51,499 bases of DNA from positions 1-51,499 of the forward strand of contig NVUX02000041.1 of assembly GCA_002402045.2 (NCBI GenBank), given 5' to 3'. Below are positions 41,895-50,159 of this stretch, one piece after another. Every line of letters begins with the position of its first letter. The stretch's first letter is position 1. The position numbers and the translations under genes are program-made. This DNA is from Paracoccaceae bacterium (GTDB lineage Bacteria; Pseudomonadota; Alphaproteobacteria; Rhodobacterales; Rhodobacteraceae). The notes beneath the pieces are model-generated. The model had not been told where the DNA came from, made no database searches, and saw only the letters and a program-made list of their open reading frames with translations.

Positions 41895-42492
41895 ACCCGC
41901 CATTCAAGACCAACCCCCGCACCATACAAAGATAGATTTCTTCAATTTTAGCAAGATCCAACCGCCCATCACCTTTGTACCAAGTGCTAACCCCTGTCAG
42001 CATCGCAATTATCGCATAAGATGACAGCTTGGTATCACAAAGCGCAAACCGCCCAGAGATGTTGCCTTCTTCCAATATTACGCCAAGCAAACGCTCATAT
42101 TCTCGCCGTTTGCGTTCGATCAGCTTAAAATTATCTTCCGATAGGTTGCGCAGCTCCATATAGGCAATAAAAATCTCGTCACCCCGATTCAGATGAAACC
42201 GAATATGAAAACGCACAAACTGCTCTATTTTCATTATCGGGTCGCCGTCAGCGCTCGGCGCTTGAGCCCGCCACGCCTCCAGCAAATCATCCATATGGCG
42301 GTCCATAATTTGGTAAAGCAGCGTTTGCTTATCAGGCGTATAAAGATAAAGCGCCCCCGCCTGCACCCCGACTTCGCTTGCGATTTGGCGCATAGAAACG
42401 GCGGCATACCCATATTTGGCAAACAAACGCGTAGCCGCTATCCGCAATTCCCGTGCGGTCTTCTTTCCATTTGATCCTGTTTTTCTGGCCAT
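41878..42492 (-). CDS. TetR-family transcriptional regulator
   Basis: A 204-residue regulator. The N-terminal helix-turn-helix is TRLFAKYGYAAVSMRQIASE followed by VGVQAGALYLYTPDKQTLL (about residues 21-60). The C-terminal ligand domain is helical with the text FIAYMELRNLSEDNFKLIER and resembles TetR proteins next to acyl-CoA or PHA genes. The neighbouring phaC lies about 2 kb upstream on the same strand; a link is only a guess. It converges with the outer-membrane protein gene and overlaps its end. Confidence 0.85.
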   Translation of the reverse strand: MARKTGSNGKKTARELRIAATRLFAKYGYAAVSMRQIASEVGVQAGALYLYTPDKQTLLYQIMDRHMDDLLEAWRAQAPSADGDPIMKIEQFVRFHIRFHLNRGDEIFIAYMELRNLSEDNFKLIERKRREYERLLGVILEEGNISGRFALCDTKLSSYAIIAMLTGVSTWYKGDGRLDLAKIEEIYLCMVRGLVLNGGSKTQS

Positions 42493-42578
42493 TCTGCCCT
42501 CGATTTTCTATAGCTAACTGAACATTCGTTCAAATAGCAAGAAAAACCTCGGCCAATTGCCCATTCAAATGTTGCAGT

Positions 42579-42625
42579 GCGGCGCGCGTGCCATGGTTGG
42601 TCTATCGCAAAGGTTAACGCGCCGC
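42579..42625 (-). repeat. GC-arm intergenic element, copy R5
   Basis: Arms GCGGCGCG and CGCGCCGC, 47 nt apart, in the 143-nt gap after phaC. On the minus strand it begins TAGCGGCGCGTTAACC. Its plus-strand left part, GCGCGCGTGCCATG, resembles copy R6b (GCGCGCATGCCATG), suggesting these two form a subtype. Confidence 0.75.
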
Positions 42626-42635
42626 TAATGTAGCC

Positions 42636-44408
42636 TTACGTTCGAAGATCAAACCGATCCTGCACAAAGCTCCCCGGCGCATCTTCCAAAACACCAGACA
42701 CCGCCCCCGCATCACGCGCGGCAACCTTTTTTCCACCGCGTTTTTTAAGCCACTTATCCCAATCGCCCCACCAGCTACCAGCCGTCTCCTCTGCGCCATC
42801 AAGCCATTCGCCCAAATTTTCATGCGCCGCCAGATCACCAGTCCAATATTGGTATTTTTCGGCTGCGGGCGGATTAACCACACCGGCAATATGGCCGGAG
42901 CCAGCGAGCACAAAACGGTTCTTCGCGTTTGATAACATCCGAACACCACGAAACACTGAGTCCGCGGGCGCGATATGGTCTTCTTTTGTGGCAACATGAT
43001 ACACCGGAATGCTCACATCTGTTGGAGATACCGCCTCACCCAGCAGCTCAAAGCCACCGGCGGCAAAGGCGTTTTCCATATAAAACTGACGTAGATAAAA
43101 AAGATGCAGCTGAGCCGGCATGCCTGTGCTATCCGCATTCCAGTAGAGCAGGTCAAACGGAAATGGCTCTTTGCCCAGCAGGTAATTATTAACCACATAA
43201 GACCAAATCAAATCATTCGCCCGTAGCATATTAAACGCACTGGCCATGGTTTGTGCTGGCAAATACCCGTCCGGCATTTGCTCTTCCAAATCAGCCAACG
43301 TCTCCTCGTCAGCAAAAATTTGCAGCTCTCCCGCGTCTGAAAATTCCAGCTGTGTTGTAAACAACGTTGCCGACGCCACGCGAGTGTCTTTCAATTTTCC
43401 GAGATAGGCAATAAGCGTGCCCAAAAGCGTGCCGCCCACGCAATAGCCGCCAATATTCAGGCTCTTTTGCCCAGTTTCCTTCAACACCACATCTACCGCA
43501 TCAAGCACAGCCTGCGCGTAGCTGTCCCATGTCTCGCCACGTTGCGCCTCGGTCGGGTTTACCCATGAAATAATAAACACAGTATTGCCCTGCGCCACCA
43601 GATGTTTCATCATGGATTTCTTCTCGTTAAGATCGAGAATATAGTATTTGTTTATCCATGGTGGCACAAAAAGCAGGGGCTTTGCGTGTACTTTTTCGGT
43701 GCTTGGGCTATATTGAATAAGCTGCAAAATATTGTTTTGCCAAATAACTTTCCCCGGTGACACCGCCATATCACGGCCAACTTCAAAAGCATCCATATCG
43801 GTTTGCCTGATCAAAAGCTTGCCTTGGCCGCGCTCTGTGTCTTCCAGCATCATCTGCAGCCCGCGCACAAGATTTTCGCCGTCTTGCGCCACCGTGGCTT
43901 CAAGCACCTCGGGGTTTAGCGCAAAAAAGTTGGCCGGGTGAATAGATTCCACATAGTTTCGCGTATAAAAGTCCAGCTTCTTGCGCTCTGAATCACTGAG
44001 GCCGTCGGCCTCGGACACCTGCTGATGCATCCAGTCTGATGTAAAAAGATAAGCGTTTTTAATATAGTCAAACAACGCGCTTTCGGACCATCCCTTATGC
44101 GCAAACCGTTTTCCTCCGCGCTCATCCGGGGTGGGCGCTTCTGGCCCTGTCCAGCGCTGCATGGTCTCCATCCACAGCTTTTGTTGGCCAAGCCAATAAT
44201 CAGTAGAAGCCTTTACCAGCGCCTCAGGTGAACTCCAAAGCGTCTTGTTAATCTCTTCCAAAGCCTTCACTGGAGAGGCCGACTCCCCCTGCCCGTCCAA
44301 CGCGGCTTGCCATATCTTTAGGGAAAGCTCTGCTATTTGTGCGAAATTCTGCGCCGATGCCGCGCCGTGCGCTGCTATTTCATCAAAATCAACAGGGGTT
44401 TCTGGCAT
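42636..44408 (-). CDS. phaC: Class I poly(3-hydroxyalkanoate) synthase
   Basis: Polymerises hydroxyacyl-CoA into PHA granules. Length 590 is normal for class I. The catalytic triad is visible: Cys323 in NIGGYCVGGTLLG, Asp477 in VATKEDHIAP and His506 in LAGSGHIAGVVNPP. The N-terminal part (about 1-200) is the usual non-catalytic region, with NPEVLEATVAQDGENLVRGL. The family text PLLFVPPWINKYYILDLNEK is also present. It is a single-gene unit here, divergent from a small lipoprotein gene; no phaAB, phaZ or phasin gene is near. Confidence 0.95.
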   Translation of the reverse strand: MPETPVDFDEIAAHGAASAQNFAQIAELSLKIWQAALDGQGESASPVKALEEINKTLWSSPEALVKASTDYWLGQQKLWMETMQRWTGPEAPTPDERGGKRFAHKGWSESALFDYIKNAYLFTSDWMHQQVSEADGLSDSERKKLDFYTRNYVESIHPANFFALNPEVLEATVAQDGENLVRGLQMMLEDTERGQGKLLIRQTDMDAFEVGRDMAVSPGKVIWQNNILQLIQYSPSTEKVHAKPLLFVPPWINKYYILDLNEKKSMMKHLVAQGNTVFIISWVNPTEAQRGETWDSYAQAVLDAVDVVLKETGQKSLNIGGYCVGGTLLGTLIAYLGKLKDTRVASATLFTTQLEFSDAGELQIFADEETLADLEEQMPDGYLPAQTMASAFNMLRANDLIWSYVVNNYLLGKEPFPFDLLYWNADSTGMPAQLHLFYLRQFYMENAFAAGGFELLGEAVSPTDVSIPVYHVATKEDHIAPADSVFRGVRMLSNAKNRFVLAGSGHIAGVVNPPAAEKYQYWTGDLAAHENLGEWLDGAEETAGSWWGDWDKWLKKRGGKKVAARDAGAVSGVLEDAPGSFVQDRFDLRT

Positions 44409-44499
44409 TTTTGAAAGGCCTCCATGAGCGCTTGCGCCGAGAGGGCGCGGGGTTTACATTTGAAGACGCAAACTCAACTTTTACAAGGGTAAATTTCAG

Positions 44500-44805
44500 G
44501 TGCAAACAAAAATAGCACTCTTTTTAGCCGCACTCTTGGCCGTTTCTGCCTGTTCCATCAACAATGACCTCCGGCAATTTAGGGACACCGTGCCTGAGCG
44601 TATCAATGGCCAAAGTTGGCTTAATCTCGTTCCGCTGGGCGCCTTTGCCGCGCAATCCGCGCAGACGCCGACACCCGACGCACGCAGCATGGTCGCTCAG
44701 GCCGCCGCTTTGCAATTAAAAGCAAACCAGCTTCGGTCGCGCTCTGTTCTTGACCCGGCGCGCGCCAGAGCTATGCGCGCGGCGTTGCTGCGATTTTCTC
44801 AATAA
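44500..44805 (+). CDS. Small predicted lipoprotein
   Basis: A 101-residue protein with a lipoprotein signal: MQTKIALFLAALLAVSACSI, where LAVSAC is the lipobox and the Cys at residue 18 would carry the lipid. The mature part is basic and helical (SMVAQAAALQLKANQLRSRS), with no family that I recognise. The start is a GTG with AAGGG upstream. It is divergent from phaC and followed by a pair of facing repeats. Its role is unknown; an envelope location is the only thing the sequence supports. Confidence 0.65.
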   Translation: MQTKIALFLAALLAVSACSINNDLRQFRDTVPERINGQSWLNLVPLGAFAAQSAQTPTPDARSMVAQAAALQLKANQLRSRSVLDPARARAMRAALLRFSQ

Positions 44806-44832
44806 CCTGCGGCCTCGCTTGGCTCGGCCATT

Positions 44833-44879
44833 GCGGCGCGTCAACCTTCGTGCTTGCTGAAATATAACACCCGCGCCGC
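44833..44879 (+). repeat. GC-arm intergenic element, copy R6a
   Basis: Arms GCGGCGCG and CGCGCCGC, 47 nt apart, flanked by GTCAACCTTCG inside and GCTGAGAC outside. It is the best match to copy R1a, sharing the run CAACCTTCG. It lies 27 nt after the lipoprotein gene stop. Confidence 0.8.
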
Positions 44880-44920
44880 GCTGAGACATCTTCGCGTGTT
44901 ACAAGCGAAAATGGTGCCGC

Positions 44921-44968
44921 GCGGCGCGCATGCCATGTTTCAAAACAATGCAATGCTAGACGCGCCGC
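44921..44968 (-). repeat. GC-arm intergenic element, copy R6b (inverted)
   Basis: Arms GCGGCGCG and CGCGCCGC, 48 nt apart, in the opposite direction to R6a. Its GCGCGGCGCG (44919-44928) is complementary to CGCGCCGCGC in R6a, giving a 10-bp alternative stem. It lies about 70 nt before the RraB-type gene. Confidence 0.75.
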
Positions 44969-45040
44969 ATCCTTACATTTCCCGCTTTTCATGCCCTCTC
45001 CAACGTTTTATAAGCGCCACACATTAGCCGGAGCACCCAC

Positions 45041-45391
45041 GTGACAGATAATCAGGAATTTGACCAAAAGGCCGCAACCTATTATTCGGTCGCGCAATTT
45101 TTGGCAGAAGGCAAGGTGCCCGACGGAGCCGCGATAGATTTGGAGTTGTTTTTCATTCCAGACAAAGATGCTGATCAAGTGGCCTTTTTGAAAGCTCTTA
45201 AAACCTTTGGTTACAGCGCCGAAGTTGAAAGCGAAAAGATCGCCAAAGGCCAACGTAATGCTGTGCTTGTCAATGTATCCACAAAAATGACCTCAGACGA
45301 TATTTGGCTGCACGAAGAGCGCACCACCAAGCTGGCCCAGTCGCGCGGCTTTTCCCCCGATGGCTGGGGTTTTCTTGAGCCAGACGCATAA
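45041..45391 (+). CDS. RraB-family ribonuclease E inhibitor-like protein
   Basis: A 116-residue acidic cytoplasmic protein whose pattern fits the RraB family, regulators that bind RNase E. Visible text: DLELFFIPDKDADQVAFLKA and a C-terminal DGWGFLEPDA, with a typical central alternating strand-helix layout (FGYSAEVESE). The start is a GTG with CCGGAG upstream. It sits 10 nt before hom and may be co-transcribed with it, a frequent order in Rhodobacterales. Inhibition of RNase E has not been shown for this branch. Confidence 0.7.
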   Translation: MTDNQEFDQKAATYYSVAQFLAEGKVPDGAAIDLELFFIPDKDADQVAFLKALKTFGYSAEVESEKIAKGQRNAVLVNVSTKMTSDDIWLHEERTTKLAQSRGFSPDGWGFLEPDA

Positions 45392-45401
45392 GGACATAAC
45401 C

Positions 45402-46688
45402 ATGAGCACCCCCCTGAAAATAGCAATCGCAGGCCTTGGCACCGTAGGTGCTGGCGTGGTCAAAATGGTACAAACCCATAGTGAGCTACTGGCCCGTCGC
45501 GCGGGCCGCCCGCTAGAAATTGTAGCCGTTTCGGCCCGCTCTAGAGGCAAAGATCGCGGAGTAGATCTTTCTGGCTATGCTTGGGAAGACGACCCCGTAG
45601 CGCTGGCCAAGCGAGATGACATTGACCTGTTTGTAGAGGTTATGGGCGGGGAAGACGGCCCTGCCAAAGCGTCTTGTGAGGCCGCGCTGGCGGCCGGAAA
45701 GCATGTGGTGACGGCCAACAAAGCGATGCTGGCTTTGCATGGGCAACCCATGGCTGAGCTGGCAGAAAACAACAAAGTTGCGTTGCGTTTTGAGGCCGCT
45801 GTAGCTGGCGGCATTCCCATCGTAAAGGCCCTGACCGAGGGACTGGCTGGCAACGGTATTTCGCGCGTTATGGGTGTGATGAACGGCACCTGTAACTACA
45901 TTCTTACCAAAATGGAGGCCACCGGCGAAAGCTATACCGATGTGCTAAAAGAAGCCCAAGCGCTTGGCTATGCGGAAGCGGACCCAACGGTTGATGTTGG
46001 CGGCATTGACGCCGCGCATAAGCTTAGCTTGCTCGCCGCCACCGCCTTTGGCACCCGCGTTGCATTTGATAACGTCGAGATTGAGGGCATCCAGCGGATC
46101 ACCCTTCAGGATATCAAAAACACCGCCGATATGGGCTTTAAAATTAAGCTTTTGGGCGTGGCACAGCAAAATGAAGACGGCATTGAGCAGCGCATGCAGC
46201 CCTGCCTTGTTCCCACAGCCTCACCGCTGGGGCAGCTTGAAGGCGTCAACAATATGGTTGTGGTTGAGGGCGATTTTATTGGCCAAACGGTTTATCAAGG
46301 GCCTGGCGCGGGCGAAGGGCCAACTGCGAGCGCGATTTTGGGTGATATCATGGATATCGCCCGTGGCCTCATCATTCCGGCCTTTGGCCAGCCCGCCGCA
46401 GGCTTGGCGCAGCCCAATAGCTCGTCCAAAGGCTCTGATGCAGCCTATTACCTGCGCTTTAGCCTCACAGATGCCCCCGGAACGCTGGCAATGCTGGCCG
46501 GCATTTTGGGCACGTATAATGTGTCTATCAACCGCATGCACCAATATGGCCATGATGGAAAAACCGCGCCTTTGGTGATTGTTACCCACGCCACATCCCG
46601 TGCCCCGCTCAACGCTGCATTGGCGGAGATTTGCGCATTGGAGACCTCATTGGCCGAACCGGTGGCCTTGCGCATCGAGAGCCTGTAG
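45402..46688 (+). CDS. hom: Homoserine dehydrogenase
   Basis: Reduces aspartate semialdehyde to homoserine on the way to threonine and methionine. Length 428. The N-terminal NAD(P)-binding domain has IAGLGTVGAGVVKMVQ. The catalytic domain shows VTANKAMLALHG, the Lys/Glu text NGTCNYILTKMEATGESY and EAQALGYAEADPTVDVGGID. A C-terminal ACT domain (about 350-425) with RFSLTDAPGTLAMLAGILGT probably gives feedback control by threonine. The ATG at 45402 has AAGGA upstream. It starts the run hom-small secreted protein-glpX-membrane protein-recJ. Confidence 0.96.
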   Translation: MSTPLKIAIAGLGTVGAGVVKMVQTHSELLARRAGRPLEIVAVSARSRGKDRGVDLSGYAWEDDPVALAKRDDIDLFVEVMGGEDGPAKASCEAALAAGKHVVTANKAMLALHGQPMAELAENNKVALRFEAAVAGGIPIVKALTEGLAGNGISRVMGVMNGTCNYILTKMEATGESYTDVLKEAQALGYAEADPTVDVGGIDAAHKLSLLAATAFGTRVAFDNVEIEGIQRITLQDIKNTADMGFKIKLLGVAQQNEDGIEQRMQPCLVPTASPLGQLEGVNNMVVVEGDFIGQTVYQGPGAGEGPTASAILGDIMDIARGLIIPAFGQPAAGLAQPNSSSKGSDAAYYLRFSLTDAPGTLAMLAGILGTYNVSINRMHQYGHDGKTAPLVIVTHATSRAPLNAALAEICALETSLAEPVALRIESL

Positions 46689-46726
46689 AACGGATTTCAG
46701 ACATAAACCCATTTAAGGATTTTGAA

Positions 46727-46981
46727 ATGAAATTCCTCTCTGCATTCGCGCTTTGCCTCACAGCCAGCACTGCCATTGCGCAGGGTTCATCTGACAATTT
46801 TGAGATGGCCAAACTGGGCATCACCATGAATGGCTATGACTGTGACCAAGTTATGTCGGTAACCCCGACCGAAAATGAAGATGTTCTTGAGATCACCTGC
46901 AAAAAAAGCGCTGGCTCTAATGCCGAGGTGGTATATATGTTTACTATTGACGGGGCCGGATTCTCAGTAGCCCCGAAATAA
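46727..46981 (+). CDS. Small secreted protein with two cysteines
   Basis: An 84-residue exported protein. The signal peptide is MKFLSAFALCLTASTAIAQ. The mature part of about 65 residues has exactly two cysteines (YDCDQV and ITCKKS), which could form a disulfide in the periplasm, and a beta-rich end (AEVVYMFTIDGAGFSVAPK). No family is recognised. It has AAGGAT upstream and lies between hom and glpX in the same direction, with 38 nt before and 18 nt after, so it is likely co-transcribed. An alternative earlier in-frame start runs through hom and is rejected. Confidence 0.7.
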   Translation: MKFLSAFALCLTASTAIAQGSSDNFEMAKLGITMNGYDCDQVMSVTPTENEDVLEITCKKSAGSNAEVVYMFTIDGAGFSVAPK

Positions 46982-46999
46982 TTTCCGGGAAGGTCCAAA

Positions 47000-47968
47000 A
47001 TGCCCAATAACGACACGCTTTACTCTGACCGAATGTTATCGCTAGGGCTGGCCCGCGTATCTGAACAAGCCGCCATTGCCGCCGCCAAACTTGTTGGCGC
47101 GGGCGATGAAAAGGCCGCAGACCAAGCCGCCGTAGACGCCATGCGTTCCCAGCTCAACAAGCTCGATATTCGTGGCCGTATTGTGATCGGCGAAGGCGAG
47201 CGGGACGAAGCCCCGATGCTGTATATCGGCGAGAAGGTTGGCAACGGCACGGGGCCGGAAGTAGACATAGCGCTCGACCCGCTTGAAGGCACAACGCTTT
47301 GCGCCAAAGATATGCCAAATTCATTGGCTGTAATTGCGATGGGGCCAAAAGGCTCTATGCTCTATGCCCCTGATACCTATATGGAAAAACTGGCCATTGG
47401 GCCAGGTTACCCCACCGAAGTCGTAACGCTTGATATGTCTCCTACCGAGCGGGTTTTGGCCTTGGCAACGGTTAAAGGGGTTAAGCCCTCAGACATTATG
47501 GTCTGTGTGCTAGAGCGCCCCCGCCACGAAGAAATGATCCGCGAGCTGCGCGAAACCGGCGCGCATATTCGGCTGATAACAGACGGGGATGTCGCGGCTA
47601 TTATTCACTGCGCCGAAGCCGAGAAAACCGGCATTGATATGTATATGGGCAGTGGCGGCGCGCCAGAGGGCGTTTTGGCGGCTGCGGCGCTTAAGTGTAT
47701 GGGCGGCCAAATGTATGGCCAGCTTATTTTCCGCAATGATGACGAACGGGCGCGGGCGCGAAAAACCGGCGTTAAGGATTTTGACCGGATTTATGCACTG
47801 GATGACCTGATAACCGATGATGTGATATTTGCCGCCACGGGCGTTACCGATGGCTCGGTGGTTTCCGGCGCGCGGCGGGTTGATGGATATCTGGAGACAG
47901 AAACCATCCTGATGCGCTCCAAAACCGGCTCTGTCCGGCGGCTGTTTTACCGCCAAAGGAACCAGTAA
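47000..47968 (+). CDS. glpX: Class II fructose-1,6-bisphosphatase
   Basis: Gluconeogenic phosphatase of the GlpX type. Length 322. Metal and phosphate-binding text: GRIVIGEGERDEAPMLYIGE, DIALDPLEGTTLCAKDMPNS and the later LITDGDVAAIIHCAE and GSGGAPEGVLAAAALKCMGG. The start has GGGAAGG upstream. Its stop overlaps the next start (TAATG). The hom-glpX-recJ order is typical of Rhodobacterales. Confidence 0.95.
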   Translation: MPNNDTLYSDRMLSLGLARVSEQAAIAAAKLVGAGDEKAADQAAVDAMRSQLNKLDIRGRIVIGEGERDEAPMLYIGEKVGNGTGPEVDIALDPLEGTTLCAKDMPNSLAVIAMGPKGSMLYAPDTYMEKLAIGPGYPTEVVTLDMSPTERVLALATVKGVKPSDIMVCVLERPRHEEMIRELRETGAHIRLITDGDVAAIIHCAEAEKTGIDMYMGSGGAPEGVLAAAALKCMGGQMYGQLIFRNDDERARARKTGVKDFDRIYALDDLITDDVIFAATGVTDGSVVSGARRVDGYLETETILMRSKTGSVRRLFYRQRNQ

Positions 47969-48198
47969 TGGCTGAGCCGGATACAGAGCAAAAGCGCCCG
48001 CACGCGGTGCTTCGGGCGCTCTTGTCCATATGGCTCGTTAGCTGGCTGATTATCATCCTGTTTTTCATTCGCGCCCAATTAGCTCCCCAGCCGCTTTTCG
48101 GCTGGGAAGGTGCCACTCTATGGCTGGGCGTCTCTGTAATCGGCTGGCTTGTTATTTTTCGCTTATTGCGCAAACTCCGTCAGTTTCCTCCAGAATGA
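47968..48198 (+). CDS. Small two-helix membrane protein
   Basis: A 76-residue protein with two hydrophobic helices, ALLSIWLVSWLIIILFFIRA (about 18-37) and ATLWLGVSVIGWLVIFRLL (about 49-67). No family is recognised. It is coupled on both sides: the start overlaps the glpX stop (TAATG) and the stop overlaps the recJ start (ATGA). The tight coupling and the codon use support a real gene. Function is unknown. Confidence 0.65.
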   Translation: MAEPDTEQKRPHAVLRALLSIWLVSWLIIILFFIRAQLAPQPLFGWEGATLWLGVSVIGWLVIFRLLRKLRQFPPE

Positions 48199-49937
48199 GC
48201 GCTTATCTTAATGTCGAATGCTCGCTGACAGGCCGCCGCTGGATTGGCCCCTCGCCCGAGGTAGAGCGCCAAGCAGAAGCCATTGCCCAAGCCACCAGCC
48301 TGCCCGATGTTCTAACCCGTGAGCTGGCGCGCCGTGGCGTGCAACCCCATGAAGCCGAAGCCTTTCTTGCGCCCTCACTCCGCGAGCTAATGCCCGACCC
48401 GTCTTCACTAAAAGATATGAACATTGCCGCCGAGCGTATTTTTTCGGCCCTGCAATCGGGCCAGCGCATCGCCATTTTCGCAGATTATGATGTAGACGGC
48501 GCCACCTCCGCCGCCCAGCTGCTAACGTGGTTCAAAGCGCTTGGCACAGAGGCCACGCTTTATATTCCCGACCGGCTAAAAGAGGGCTATGGCCCGAATG
48601 ATGCCGCGATGGAAACCCTTGGCAAAGCCCATGATCTGATCATCTGTGTTGACTGTGGCACCGTTGCCCACGGCCCCGTGCAAGTGGCCGTTAACCAAGG
48701 CGCAGATGTAATAATTCTTGATCACCACCTCGGCGGAGAAACCCTCCCCCCCGCGTTGGCCGTCGTAAATCCAAATCGCCAAGACGAGGTTTCAGAGCAT
48801 ACATATCTCTGCGCCGCTGGCGTTGTGTTTTTAACGCTGGTTGCCGTTAATCGCCATTACCGCGCGGCTAATATCGCCACGCCGCCGCTGCTGGATATGT
48901 TAGACCTCGTGGCACTTGGCACCGTGGCTGATGTCGCGCCGCTGGTTGGCTTTAATCGCGCGCTGGTGCGCCAAGGCCTTACGGTTATGGCGGCGCGTGG
49001 TCGCCCAGGCCTCGTAGCCCTGGGCGATGTTGCCAAAATCAGCACAGCACCGCGCGCCTATCATTTAGGCTATCTTCTTGGCCCGCGCATAAATGCTGGT
49101 GGCCGCATAGGCAAAGCCGACCTTGGCGCCCGCCTGCTCACCACAACCGATCCGCATGAAGCCCAGGCCCTCGCTGAGCGGCTTAACACGCTCAACAGCG
49201 AGCGCCGGGAGATCGAGGCCCAAGTGCAAGCCGCCGCCGAAGCGCAAGCCGAAGAGCGCGGTCTGGATGGCCCGCTGGTATGGGCTGCCGGAAAGGGTTG
49301 GCACCCCGGCGTGGTTGGCATTGTCGCCGCGCGCCTCAAGGAAAAATTCAACCGCCCCGCCGTGGTGATCGGCATTTCGGATGAGGGGTTGGGCCATGGC
49401 TCTGGCCGCTCGGTCAGCGGCGTAGACCTTGGTGCCGAAATTTCCAATTTGGCACGAGACGGCGCAATCCTGAAAGGCGGCGGGCATAAAATGGCGGCGG
49501 GTCTCAGTGTTTTGGAGGCCGAAATAGAGCCCGCCATGGCCGCCCTCTCCGAAGCCCTCGGTAAGCAGGGCGCAGGCACTCAAGGTCCGCGAGATCTTAA
49601 CATCACAGCCACTATCGGCGGCGCAACCCCAGAGCTAATCGAGCAAATCGAGGCTGCCGGCCCCTTTGGCGCAGGCGCCCCCGCCCCGCGCTTCGCCATC
49701 CCCTCAGCCCGTATACGCTTTGCAAAACCCGCAGGCGAAAGCCACTTGCGCCTCACCGTTGATAACGGTGGTGGCCCCATAGACATTATTGCCTTTCGCG
49801 CTTTTGAAAGCGAAATTGGGCAAGCGTTGCTAAACCACGCGGGTAAAGCTTTCCATTTTGTGGGTCGGCTGGAAATTGACGAATGGGGTGGCCGCCGTAA
49901 GGCCAAAATGCAGCTGGAAGACGCCGCCATCGCATGA
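48195..49937 (+). CDS. recJ: Single-stranded-DNA-specific 5'-3' exonuclease RecJ
   Basis: Exonuclease for recombination and mismatch repair. Length 580. The DHH-type core carries AIFADYDVDGATSAAQLL, IICVDCGTVAHG, the DHH motif in VIILDHHLGG and the later text YLLGPRINAGGRIGKADLGA. The DHHA1 domain shows WHPGVVGIVAARLKEKFNRP and GSGRSVSGVDLG, with the final metal-binding GGHKMAAGLSV. The ATG at 48195 overlaps the preceding stop; a 25-residue upstream extension lies in the membrane-protein gene and is rejected. Confidence 0.94.
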   Translation: MSAYLNVECSLTGRRWIGPSPEVERQAEAIAQATSLPDVLTRELARRGVQPHEAEAFLAPSLRELMPDPSSLKDMNIAAERIFSALQSGQRIAIFADYDVDGATSAAQLLTWFKALGTEATLYIPDRLKEGYGPNDAAMETLGKAHDLIICVDCGTVAHGPVQVAVNQGADVIILDHHLGGETLPPALAVVNPNRQDEVSEHTYLCAAGVVFLTLVAVNRHYRAANIATPPLLDMLDLVALGTVADVAPLVGFNRALVRQGLTVMAARGRPGLVALGDVAKISTAPRAYHLGYLLGPRINAGGRIGKADLGARLLTTTDPHEAQALAERLNTLNSERREIEAQVQAAAEAQAEERGLDGPLVWAAGKGWHPGVVGIVAARLKEKFNRPAVVIGISDEGLGHGSGRSVSGVDLGAEISNLARDGAILKGGGHKMAAGLSVLEAEIEPAMAALSEALGKQGAGTQGPRDLNITATIGGATPELIEQIEAAGPFGAGAPAPRFAIPSARIRFAKPAGESHLRLTVDNGGGPIDIIAFRAFESEIGQALLNHAGKAFHFVGRLEIDEWGGRRKAKMQLEDAAIA

Positions 49938-49942
49938 ATAAT

Positions 49943-49990
49943 GCGGCGCGCTTAGACTCCATTCCTAAATATGCCCTCATCACGAAGCGC
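49943..49990 (+). repeat. GC-arm intergenic element, degenerate copy R7a
   Basis: A perfect left arm GCGGCGCG lies 6 nt after the recJ stop. At the expected distance the sequence is CGAAGCGC, which differs from CGCGCCGC at three positions. It is kept as a decayed copy because of its position beside R7b and the matching length. Confidence 0.4.
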
Positions 49991-50011
49991 CACAAACACA
50001 ACCGTTTCAGC

Positions 50012-50058
50012 GCGGCGCGGGCAAAATCTCGCCACAAGCGCAGGTGTTGACGCGCCGC
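50012..50058 (-). repeat. GC-arm intergenic element, copy R7b
   Basis: Arms GCGGCGCG and CGCGCCGC, 47 nt apart, with the full flanks GTCAAC (inner) and GCTGAAAC (outer) on the minus strand. It is one of the best-conserved copies. It lies in the 222-nt recJ-aroQ gap; nothing else in that gap is recognised. Confidence 0.8.
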
Positions 50059-50159
50059 CACTGCAACCGTCGTAAATGGTTGCCGTTGTAAATTATCTTT
50101 ACCCGCCCGCTCAATTCCGCCACACTCATCTTCAAACTCATTATAAGCGAACCGCCGAC

